Assembly (NCBI RefSeq): GCF_028769735.1
Contig: NC_088171.1
Span: 97,839,412 to 97,903,411 of the forward strand
Length of the DNA: 64,000 nt
Reading direction: 5' to 3'
Source of the DNA: Zonotrichia leucophrys gambelii
Taxonomy: Eukaryota; Chordata; Aves; Passeriformes; Passerellidae
The notes beneath the pieces were generated by a model, which was given only the letters and a program-made list of their open reading frames with translations, ran no database searches and was not told the origin of the DNA. Shown here piece by piece: positions 1 through 10,665 of the stretch (positions are counted from its first letter, which is position 1; each line of letters begins with the position of its first letter). Position numbers and translations under genes: made by a program.

Positions 1-2019
1 TTATATTCTATATATTATGTTATGTTATGTTATGTTTTGTTATATTTTATTATTCTTTAATTTTTTGTTTTTTACAATGCTATACTGTGAGGATGATAAA
101 ACTTAGAAAATATTTTTTTGCAGAATAACATAATATTTCATCCATTGTCCTACTTCTGTGTAAAGAAATGACTGGTCTTTAAATCGTGATTTAAATGTAA
201 GTTCTATTGCCCTTTTATAATTTAAAGACTGAATTTATTTATAAGAAGAGATATTCCTGAAGTATGCATTTAGTGTGTCACTCTGATTCTTGAACATGTC
301 TCATCATCCAAGAGGCAAAAAGGGATAAAAGGAGGATCTACAATTCGTAAGTCTCTCAAAATCCCCTGAATGAGAATGTTGAAGAGCAAATTCTGTTTGG
401 CCAGTGGTGGTCCTCTGCTGGAGCTGGTGGTGAGCTCAAACACAGAAAATAAATTTGAATAGAAATGTGACTGTGTCCGCAACAGCTCGATGTAGTTCCC
501 AGTTTGACATACTGCTTGTCAACTCCTATCCCAGGAAACATTATCTATGACTTTAGACTGGTATAGGGCATGTCATGACTACAATAACCTCTGTGATAGT
601 GTGGGTGGTATGTTTTTTTCCTAAACATTTTGAGACACAGGCATAGCCTACAGATCTCCATATCAGCCTGTCAAGTGCAAGTAAATCTTCTCAAAGTGTT
701 TCTTGATATTGTTAAATGTACTTTTTGGGTTTTTTTCCCTTGTAGCAGCTAACAATTCTTTTAATGTGGATTTATTTTATATTTCCTACATACATTTTGG
801 ATAATATAACTGTTATTTGTTCTGCATTTTCTGCGCTACATGCGACACTAATGGTTGTTCCCATACACTAATTAATTTCTTCTTTAGATGGCAGGGCATT
901 TTTTTAAAAAATTATGAGGAATTTTGTAGATATTTTGTATACAAATTAAGCATTTGTACACAGTTTTGGCTAAAAGAATTAATATTCCTTTTGTTAGTAT
1001 TTTTAAAGAAATATTGCTGCCTGTCAATGCATAAAAATTGATGAATTACATTTTAGTTTTCTAATTTACAGCAGTACAGGTATAAAGACAGAATTTCAAT
1101 GTCTCTTTTTTCTTACCCCTGAATCTACTTCGAGATTAATCTCGTACCTAAGTAATGCTATGTTATCAATCAGTCATGCTGCTAATGTCAAAGGCAAAGG
1201 AACACACTGTGCAGTGACTGAGCTCTTGTTCTGAAGAAAAATTCTGTTTCTATAAGAGAATGAAAAAAGATTTTTAATTTTTTGATGATATTTATTTGAA
1301 AAATTGTAGACAGTTAATTTCCATGTTGTGTTGTTGAGAAAGGTTAGTTTTAAAAATGAACTGACTTTGGTTGTGCTCATAGTCTGACAAAAGAGGAAAA
1401 CAGTCTGCTACCTAATGAGAGAAGGCCATTAAAACAGGAGACTACAAAGAGTGATGACTCAAAGAGGCTGTCAGTGAGATAACAGATGAAGAGGCAGGAG
1501 TTTGTAAGGCCAGAGGATAAAATATTTCAAGGTTTCTTTGGCTGCAGCACAATCAAAGACGCTGTAAGCTTTCATGTCTGCCTTCCACTCCCTCTCTTCA
1601 TTCTGGTGTGTGCCGGATTAATGCAGCTAATACAGTTTTTAATGTTTAAAATAAATGTTCTCAGGTACTTGCACTTCCTGTTGTCCAGGAGCTAGTGGAA
1701 ACATTAATTGAATTGCACATAGACCGAGGAAGGAAGACTCTGAAAAGCACAGTACTTTCTTGGTACCACTTGGAAAATACTGCTGCTCATATTTCTTTTT
1801 TTTCCCCCTATCTACTGTATTGTTACTGCTAAAACCTCTCTAAAAGAAAGCTCAAAATAACAGGAAATACTTTCAAATGTGGAAAGCTTAGTAATTTTAT
1901 GATCGGTCTGGATCATATTCTTCAGAAAGTACATCTTTACTGATATTTGCTGATTCCAAACTTTTTGAGTGTGTTCAGGATGTTAGGAGCAGTCATTTCA
2001 GTCAAAAGTGTCATTTGGA
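1..2019. other. AT-rich non-coding stretch, no gene recognised
   Basis: I see no gene here. The window opens inside a short (TATGT)n array. The only open frames are under 80 codons, with AT-driven composition and no recognisable domain. I recognise no repeat family, RNA gene or promoter signature. Old, fully decayed repeats cannot be excluded by eye. Confidence 0.6.
16..40. repeat. (TATGT)n microsatellite
   Basis: About four pentamer units of TATGT, the last one altered to TTTGT. The array is short and imperfect, and sits within a longer AT-rich stretch that begins at the window edge. Confidence 0.8.
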
Positions 2020-3280
2020 GTAATCAAGTTAATTGCTCTTAGTGGTGTTAGAAGCACATCCTCCTCTCTAACCCCCTTTTTCCTGACACATTCCAAGTTC
2101 ACAAGCACACACAGGCAGGGAGATCCTGTCAATACCTCCATGGATTCTGTCTGTCTGGCACACCTGCCCAGATCGTAGCTCCTTATCTGTGTCACAGTCC
2201 CTGACTCACCACCTGGTAAGCTTGAGGCTCACCGGCAAATTTGTCTCACAAGCTCCACATTCTCAAGTCCTTTGCAGCACAGGGACCTGCTGCTGACCTA
2301 CTGCCCTGGTCCAGAGCTAAGAGTCCCTTACCTGCCACGGAGTTAAGCTGGAAGTTTGAGAGGAAGCTCTACAGACACAAGCCCACACAGAAGTGCACAC
2401 TCAACTGGTTTGGGTAAGAGACAAACACTTGTCAGCCCCCAGCAGCTGGCAGCAGGCACACAGGCTATGCCCCGTGGTCCTGCTCCAGCAGCCCATGCAG
2501 ACACCCTCACTCAACTCATTCACAGAGTTCCCCCGGTAGCAGGATCTGGGAGCACACACCCCGTTCCAGCCCCTGCAGCTGGAAGTTAAACACCCCAGCT
2601 CATTTTGGTTGCTGTTGCTAAGACCTCACTTGCTGCAGTAGCTGACACCATAGGCCAGGGGTGCCTGTGCCCCCCTGACACCCAGTCCAGTTGGGACTCC
2701 TGGGTGTGCATGCAGGACACACATTCACATGGGATAGAGACTGAGACCATGCAGTGAGAGAGTTGAGGGAAGAATGAACGAGATTATGGAACAGACTGGT
2801 GATCAGGCACACGCAAGTGAAGCTGACCTCTTTAATACCCTTTTCTGTCTATCCCCTTCCCAGATTCCCTTCACTTGCACACTGATTCATCAGTTGGCCT
2901 AGTCCCCTTGCCCTTCCCACCTGCATTATCCTCTTTGCCTCCTTATCAGTTGAAGAGGTTGACTGCAGTTTCTTGGTTGCCCATCAATTAGTGTGATTGA
3001 GCAGGTACATTTCTTCTTATTGTCTTCATTAGGCTAATTGTTCAGGTTTTGTATCTCTGTTTGTCTCTCTCCCTAATCATCCCAATTTTGCAAGGTCATT
3101 AGTCAGACAATCATACTGAAGAAAAACAAAACCTTCTCACCTCCACACCAATTAGTATGATTGACTGGGTTAATCCTTATCATAACTTCCGTTATCAATT
3201 GACACTTAGCTTTGCCTGAGTTCTTGTTTATGGCTCCTTTGACCAGATGCCCTCAAAAGAGCAGCTATCATCCTTCCACA
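2020..3280 (-). mobile_element. candidate degraded ERV LTR or LTR-like block
   Basis: This block is GC- and C-richer than its surroundings over 2020-2830 and AT-richer over 2840-3280. Read on the minus strand, the order resembles an LTR. It has a TG start near 3280, then a U3-like part holding an imperfect 16-bp direct repeat (2985-3000 and 3149-3164, one mismatch). A TATA-like GTATTAAAG follows at about 2828-2838, and then a GC-rich R/U5-like part. I could not find a clear 3' CA end, a polyadenylation signal in the right place or target duplications, and I cannot name the family. The short frames inside it (for example 2356-2589) are Pro/Ala/Ser-rich composition artefacts. It could instead be an unrelated GC-rich block. 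Confidence 0.33.
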
Positions 3281-3494
3281 TACCCTTGTAGGTTTTTTTT
3301 TTTTGTGATTAGTTAAATGATTTCACATATACATTTTAATTTATATTTTCATTGTTATAAAAGCAAGCTTTTCTAACAATGGGGTAGTGATTGTTAAACA
3401 GCTCTTCCTTTGGACCTCAAGATTTGGTTTGCTCAGTGAATCTAGTCAGAATAGACATTAACCTGAAATACTGCATTCTTTGCAGCAGTTTTGC

Positions 3495-3529
<35 letters not shown>

Positions 3530-5584
3530 CACATTATTAATTTTAAATGTTCTCAGTGATATATTGATTATGGAAGTACAGGTCACTCTGGTTTATATTT
3601 TCTTTTTTTTTTTGCCATGGGATAAGTCTAGAATTATGTTTTTAGAATTATTCCATATTTATGAAATGTTTCTGAAATCAGGCTGTGCCCAGTGGTCTTG
3701 ACCACAGTCATTAAAAACTGTAACCTTTACAAATTTGTACTTCCTTTACAAAACAAAGAAATTTTATGCTTTCATGCCTTAAACTGTAGTTGCATTGTAG
3801 GCTACAAGACTAATGGGTTCAAAAATTCTATGGAAGACTCTCTGTATTGTGGGCTACAAAACTGAAAGATAACACTGGCTGAGAAGATAAAAAGATCTCT
3901 TAGCCTGGTAATGCTAGAATTAATTACAGCTTTTGAAGAGTGTCAGAAAAACTGCCACAGTGAAAATGTTGACTGACAATTTAATCACTGATATCTAAAG
4001 AATTACAATTAATTTTTTGTGTGCAGTTCAAGAAAATGAACTGCATTGCAGTTTTCATTGCACTCTGCAATGAAAAAGTCTTTACCTTGCTGAGGTAACA
4101 AGAGAGACTTAGATAAGATTAAATCACAAATGTAGTTAAAGAAAACAGAACAAAATACATCCCCCAAGAAAGAACACCCCCCAAAAAAACAATCAGCCAA
4201 TCAAAAAACCCAAAACTCCGAAGAAACAGACACCAAAAACCAGAATATCAGAAGTTAAAAAGAGTTTTAGGGATTGTAGACAGAAAGAGAGATAATGATA
4301 TACTCCCTCAGAAGTCACAGATAAAATCATAATTTCCTTTATTTAGACATTTATCTCCTCTCAATTGATTTAGCCTGCCTTTTTGTCCTGTTCAAAGGGC
4401 AGACAAAGTAGATAGAAGGAACAGACACCTCTCAGCTTGCTGTGAAGTCTTCCTGCTTTGTACACAATGCACATCTCTGTCCATTCCCATGTTCTGTGTC
4501 AGCCTGGGGTGCATTTTCCTGTCCATCTCTTTTTTCTCTTGTGGATGCCTTTGCCTAACATGTGCAAAACCATGATATGATGACTGCTACATAAAACATG
4601 AACAGAAATTGCCTGCTTATATCCAAACATCTCTTCTTGCTTACTATGTTCTGTGTGCTTTTTTCATTCATTGACTCTATTTATGATACTGAAAAATGGA
4701 ATCAGAATTCTTTTCCAGGGTAAGATACCATGAATATTTGGATAGTAATCTAATTTTCTATGTCTAAGTAAAACCTAAGTCTAAATTCATTACCCCAACT
4801 ACCTCACAGCCAGATGTTTCAGATCTTGAATTATAGCTTGGAACAGGTAATTTGCTTATTGGAGTCCTGGATGTATGGTACAGCTGGAACTTCATGATCA
4901 CCTACTTGACAAAAAAGGAAGCCAGTTTGCTCTTCAGTGGGCAAAGGAAGATTCTTAGTCTTTACAGCTAAGGATTCTTTGTTTCATCAAAGTATTCATC
5001 TCATGCTACACTTTGCTCTGTTTTGTTTCCATTTGCCTAATTAAGATAATGAAAGAGGCAAGAAATAGAATTTGTGGGATAAATATGATTAAATAACACA
5101 TTGGTAAAATTATTTGGTGTTATATCCAAATCCAGTTTTTCTCAGTGGATTCCTGTTTGTCTAAAGGAAATGAAGCCTAGAGAGATAAGTTTTTTCAACA
5201 CTCTTCAGTGAATAATTTAATTTTTATCAGGCTTTCATACTGCCACTCAGAACATCACCTGAAAAAAGCCTTTTCCTTTCAGAAAACTTGGAAAAACTTA
5301 GGTGGGTGGTGGCTTCAATGCAATCTGCCTAATAAAGCTAATAAAAACAAAGGAAGAAAAGAAGGTGATATCTGCTTTAACTAGCAAAAAACCACATATC
5401 GTGCTAGTATTTCAGAAACAATATTCTGTTGGAAGAGCTGCTTTCTCTATTATCTTCTGTCTGTGTACAACAACAGCTAATAAGTTTTGTCTAATGTTTC
5501 ATTCCTCTGATTTGAGATAAGAAGAAACAAACCTATATGTAATAATTAGATATTAAAAGTTTCTTACTTTGAATTTAAAAAGAC
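3281..5584. other. AT-rich non-coding stretch
   Basis: No gene is recognised. It holds a (TA)n array at about 3495-3532 and an A/C-rich low-complexity patch at about 4155-4225. The remainder looks like unique intergenic or intronic sequence, and the short frames match nothing I know. Confidence 0.6.
3495..3532. repeat. (AT)n microsatellite
   Basis: Twelve uninterrupted AT dinucleotides are followed by a GT interruption, then further AT and AC units. The run is self-complementary and may be polymorphic in length. Confidence 0.9.
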
Positions 5585-6106
5585 TTTGCCATGGTGTCCC
5601 ACAGTGGTCTGTGTTGGGAAGTAACAGTCTGGAGAGGAGTAAAACAATGAATGAAAACGTGGCTGGACCATCAGATTAGTGAACTGAAGTTAGTGCCTGG
5701 AGCTTTGCCTGGAGGTCAGTAAAAACTCTCTGGAGTGTCTCCTTGGAGTTGGCCTGTTTCTTTTCTCTATCCATGACCTGTAGGAGGAAGCAGAAGGTAC
5801 CTTGGTACATTTCCAACTCTAAGGATGACAACAAACAAGAGGCAGCAGTTGACAAGCTCAGAGGCAGGGATGCTGTACAAAATGTTCTGGGCAGTATCCA
5901 GCCTAAAGAAATGAGCCACCAGAGACATCGTAAAGTTGAGCAAGAACAGCACATGCCCACCCAGTCACTTTTTTTGTATTTATATATAGACAAGAAATGG
6001 TGATCAGGAGCACAGAGCAAGGCTCTTCCTTGTGGGCAGGAGGTTAGTGCTGCAGAGGCCACCCAAAATTTGCCTGATCAGCCTAGATTATTTTATGATT
6101 TTATGA
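5585..6106 (+). mobile_element. highly degraded CR1 LINE fragment
   Basis: The stretch around 5825-5980 reads like the part of CR1 ORF2 just after reverse transcriptase motif C. In the frame of 5743-6003 a DDNK segment is followed at normal CR1 spacing by AAVDKL and GRDAVQ, where CR1 proteins have DDTK, AVD.L and GRDA.Q. The right end (about 6088-6106) carries two ATTTTATGA-like units, resembling the ATTCTATGA repeats that close CR1 3' ends. Between them the normal 3' region is largely missing, and 5620-5820 is not recognisable as CR1, so either a deletion or a nested insertion has occurred. The 128-codon minus-strand frame over this block is a shadow. Assignment rests on local similarity only. 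Confidence 0.5.
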
Positions 6107-7797
6107 GCTCCTAAAGTACCTAGTAACACTAGGAATTTGGATTCTAGGAAATCAACATTTTTAGGCAAATTTGTGTGCATGACCCTTGAGCTTAATACAT
6201 GAATTATAGGACATCCATTGTCAACCATAGTTTGGAAGATTATTTCTGTGGGATTTTTTATACAGTGATAAATTTCACCTACATTATCACCTTTCCTCCT
6301 CCGTCATGTTCATCACAACAATTCTTGATATGTGTGGGAATTCATATCTATACTTCTGCTCTGTTAAATTTTCTTTATAAGTCTTATTTTTTCCTGTTGC
6401 CTATTGACATAAATTTTAAAGTATGAGGATTTTTTTTTTAATAATTGTAAATAGCAGCCTGTCAGCAGGGGTATTGTAATTAAGTAGGTGTATTTCATGA
6501 CCAGATACTTTTGTCCTTTCTCTTCTTAAGAAAGGCCAAATCTTCTCCTTAATGATGACAAGACCATGATTGATTTCTGACAAGAGAAAAAAAAATTACA
6601 CAATACTTTCACTGCAGAGTTTTCCTTTGAACTAGAAACTTCTTTAATATAGATGAGAGCTGTTCTACTGAAGCTTTAAGATAATAACTTTAATTAGGGC
6701 TCATTTGAATTTTTAGTGGCTACTGTTTGAATAAGGATGTAAATGAAGGGAATATTAATATTTTCATATTTTCACTCTTTTCATATTTTTTAAAGGTACA
6801 AGTACATGTGTGACAAAAAAGGAATATATTTTCTTTATTTAAGGACGATTTTTCTTTCTATTTTAAAAGTGATTTAGATTAGTTTGAAAGTATTTAAATG
6901 TATTAAAATTTTCAAAGGTGTATTTGTCATACTAGCCCTATAAAGCAACGTGCCACCAAAAATTTTAACAACAACAAGAAAAAGAGTTATATGATACTCA
7001 ATATTGGTGACGTGGCCCTTCAAACTGATCATAGAACTAGAATAGAAATGTTCAGTTCTCTTTGAAATTCAAGTAAATGGGTTCTTCAGTGCATTATAAA
7101 AGAATTCTGTAAGCCTGTGGGCATCTTGTCTGTTATCTTTCCTTGAAAAAACATGAAAATGCAACTTGGTGATTAATAGTGTGCAATAGCTTGTGTTTAG
7201 TGGAAAAAAAATCAATTATTTAAAATTAAATTTATTAAATTTTTCAAGTACTGAATTCATCAGCACACCGTGTTGCCAAAGTCTTTTCTTAGTATCCAGA
7301 GAGTAAAAAGCCTGAAAACCCAACACTGTTTCCAGAATTTAATGCTTGGAAGCCTTGAAACTTGTTCTGCTTTTTCATGATCAGCATATGCTAATATATT
7401 AGTGAATTACTAATTTAAAGATCTGCTCACCCTTTTTTTTTTTTTTTTTTTTTTTTTATTCCATTCTCCCTCTCCTTTTCTTCCTCATGCCCATCCCTCT
7501 CTTTTACTCTCCTCTCCCTTTCAAGCATGAGTTCACACACAGTCCTGTGTCAGGTCTTGGACTTGTGTAGCCATCTCATGGGATCAGCTGGGTGTTCCAC
7601 CAGCTGGTCTGATGGAAATGAATATTCCTTTCTGGTACTGTCAGAGCTTCAAGGGGGACTATGACCATATAGTTTTAGCATAGCTTGCTCCATCCATGGA
7701 CACTTTTCTTGGAATAATTAATTAGGGCAAATGTAATCCTAGAAACAAGAAGTTTCGCCAAATCATTATCAGCATGACGCAAGAAATTCAGGGCGGG
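6107..7797. other. AT-rich non-coding stretch
   Basis: I see no gene. The only distinct item is the poly-T plus pyrimidine tract at 7433-7523. Confidence 0.6.
7433..7523. repeat. poly-T run followed by pyrimidine-rich tract
   Basis: Twenty-five consecutive T residues (7433-7457) lead into about 65 nt of mixed CT-rich sequence. This could be the reverse-complemented A tail of an old retrocopy, but the sequence to its right does not resemble a gene and no target duplication was found. A simple low-complexity tract is the safer call. Confidence 0.75.
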
Positions 7798-8179
7798 TGT
7801 AGCCATGATATTTTCTGAAAAATCCTTTCCTTAGGATTTTTTCTCCTGAGAAGCTGAGAGGCCTCAGGAACAAAATGTAAACAACGATTATCTGCTGCTG
7901 TGTAATGCAGCAGGTGGATCCATGATTGATCTCATGTGATTGTTTCTAATTAATGGCCAATCACAGCCCAGCTGTCCAGACTGTCTCAGTGAGTCACAAG
8001 CCTTTGTTGTCATTCCTTTTCTATTCTTAGCTAGCTTTCTGATGAAATAATTTCTTCTATTCTTTTAGTATAGTTTTAATATAATATATATCAAAAAATA
8101 ATAAATCAAGCCTTCTAAAACATGGAGTCAACATTCTTGTCTCTTCTCTCATCCTAAGACCCCTGCAAACACCACCACA
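7798..8179 (-). mobile_element. solo LTR of an endogenous retrovirus, passerine type
   Basis: This is a 382-bp element bounded by TG...CA. Read on the minus strand it begins TGTGGTGGTGTTTGCAGGGG and ends in ATCATGGCTACA. The internal sequence matches my recollection of a very common zebra-finch LTR group (TguLTR5-like). It contains a segment calling for ATGTTGACTCCATG, an AT-rich TATA-like middle, and a part reading GAGGCCTCTCAGCTTCTCAG. Flanking 6-mers are GGCGGG (7792-7797) and GGCTGG (8180-8185), a target-site duplication with one mismatch. That size suggests a class II (ERVK-like) integrase, though this is inference. No internal retroviral genes flank it, so it is a solo LTR left by recombination. 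Confidence 0.8.
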
Positions 8180-9439
8180 GGCTGGTGCAAGAAAGAAAAG
8201 GGCAATAGAAAAACTATCAACGTAGGTTTTTGTTTTTTGGGTTTTTTTTCCTACACCAGCTGTTGTTGTCGGTCAGAAAAACAAATGAAACTCACATACA
8301 CACAAAGGAAAGTGATACAAGATATGCTAGCATGGACTGTAACATATTTTTTACTCTGGGTAAGCATCAGATGTAGATCTTAATATGGATCTCATTAAAG
8401 CAGTATAATTTATTTACACAGTCTCATGGCGCAAAAATTTGGCTTTATTTGGGAGGATATTGTCAGTTTGCATCAAAGTGTGTTTATTAGAGGAATTTAC
8501 TTCAGTACTGAGGATGTTAATTAAGGCTGCTGCAAGTAAAGTAACTGTTGTTGACTGCAAAGATGCAATTTTGCATTATCTCTGTAAACAACTTCTGTTC
8601 CTGCTGAAAAACTCTCTTATCTCAAAATAGGATATTAAAAAAAAGAAACAAACAAACAAAAAAATCTGATTAACTAACTCTGACACAAACCAATTTAATT
8701 AAATTATAATCCTCTTTATTTTTAATCTAATTCTGTTATGATCTCCCACTTCATTTCTGATGATATTAAGTAGGTATCTTTCTTTTATTTTTTTTGTTCC
8801 ATTTCTCTGTGCTCCAACCATTTTTTTTTAAGTATGGAGGATTTTTTATGGTGACTGTTGCATTGCTGAAAAAGTGTCCCAACTGATTTATTTAGTGTCC
8901 AATGTAATGCAGTAAAATTTAGCTTTCAATTAGTCATCAGGGCCAAATACTGTCCTCTTGAGCATGAAGAATAAAATTTCAATACTTTACTCTCTTTATA
9001 AAAATATTCTCTTGGGTTACAGAAGCAGATTAAAAATTATGCTATCAAAGGTGGTGAATTTGCCAAATGTGCCTTTGTAACTAACTCTAAAAGGCTGGGA
9101 ATATTTTCAACATGTTAGGGAATAAAATGAGAGGTGGAGATATCATACTAACTGAATGATCTGGCATTATTGCAAATGGAAATAGTCCTCTTTTTTTTCT
9201 AGAAAGATCCTTTTGTTTGCTAAATTTGCTTTCAGTGTATTTTTTAAAATGCTTTTGCAAGAATTGTTTGTTCTGCTCACATCTGGTCTTTAAAACACAT
9301 TCATTAAGGCAAATATTTGACGGTAAATAAAGAAGAAATGTCATATTCACTGTCTAATATGAAAACACATGACTGTTGTATTAGGATGTTCTTCCTCTGG
9401 AGCTAATATTAGGCAGGAAAAACATGATTGTAGCATCCC

Positions 9440-9512
9440 AAAAAAACCCACAAACGAACCAAAAAAACCCCAACCAACTGATGAACCAACCAAACCAAAA
9501 GACCCAAAAAGC
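9440..9512. repeat. A/C-rich low-complexity patch
   Basis: Short runs of A alternate with CC and CCCC (AACC-like units) with almost no G or T. The 9369-9593 open frame passes through it and yields a Lys/Pro/Thr-rich peptide, which is a composition artefact. Confidence 0.75.
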
Positions 9513-9644
9513 TTTGGGGGGTATCAGGTATTCATTGCAAACTATTCTTATATAATTAGATTTTACACCTCTTCCTGTATTCAGTGTGTTTAATTTTTTC
9601 TATAATTTTTTTCTGCATTCTAATATTGTACACCAGAGCTGCGC

Positions 9645-9690
9645 TCCTTCCTTCCTTCCTTCCTTCCTTCCTCCCTCCCTCCCTCCCTTT
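9645..9690. repeat. (CCTT)n then (CCCT)n microsatellite
   Basis: About six CCTT units (9645-9671) change into CCCT units (to 9690) through a point-mutated variant. This is a pure pyrimidine tract on the plus strand. Confidence 0.9.
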
Positions 9691-10603
9691 CTCTCATTCA
9701 TCAATTCATTGCTTGGTTTGGTGCTGTGATTTTCTCCCAGGCAGATTTATGGGCACAACAAGTAAATATCTTCATGGGTGATACTTGGTAAATAGCATTA
9801 TATTAGAGAATGGAGTTGAGTTTGGTTCAGAATTTCAAAATCTAATGGCTATGGGCATCAAGTTTTTCCAGACATTACTGATCATCTAGTCTTTGTTTCT
9901 GTGGGAAAACTAAGGCAATCATAGGATGTGAATGTGTAAGACTTTTAAAATATTCCTGCTTTGAGTACAATTATAATACTTGCTGAGGTATCCTAGATAG
10001 GGAAAAATTACTGTTGAATACATCTTTCATTTCTGTTTTGTGATAAACATAGCAGTATTTTTATCTTCTGAAATGACTGGGAGGTTGAGAGAGGGTAGTT
10101 ATAGCTAGACTTAAAATAATATTCAGTTAATAATATATGTTGGCTCCATTTTCACAAATTAGATTTCACAACCAATATAGAGAGTATAAAGAACTGTGAA
10201 AGGTAATTTTTATTTTGTGCTTATATAGATTTATCTTTCTCTTTTTTTCCCAAGGGGGATATTTAGCCTTTCTTATCATTATCTGTAGAAATCATAAAAT
10301 AAAATCCTTAAGTCCTTCATAAGAAAGAATAGTGGAAGCAAGATATTATACTGTAACCAATAAATCATGCATTACTAACTTTTTTACAATTTAGAGGATG
10401 AGCATGTCTCAGAAAGAGCTTTCCATAAGACAAATTTTGTAATGAAAAATAGTTTGTAGAATTTGTTGTCATGAAGTTTTAGAAAAAACGTTCAATGGCA
10501 TTTAAAATTGTTTGAATACTGCTTATAATTTGTTTTACACACTATTGTGAGATATAGAAAGATTGACTAAAAACTTTGAAAATTTTTTTGATTTGTGGCA
10601 ATG

Positions 10604-10665
10604 CCACTTAGAACTAGAATATTATTTCAGTGTACCACTTAAAACTCGGATATTATTGCAGTGTA
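10604..10665. repeat. 31-bp imperfect tandem duplication
   Basis: Two head-to-tail copies of a 31-bp unit occupy 10604-10634 and 10635-10665. They differ at 4 of 31 positions, and the first three bases of a third unit follow. Each unit starts CCACTTA and ends CAGTGTA. Confidence 0.85.

Noticed and set aside
3495..3532. Replication origin or regulatory AT element
   Set aside because: It is a plain AT microsatellite, and nothing nearby supports a functional role.
5676..6062. 128-codon minus-strand open frame
   Set aside because: Antisense to the degraded CR1 relic. No recognisable protein family, and the coding sense in this block is the plus strand.
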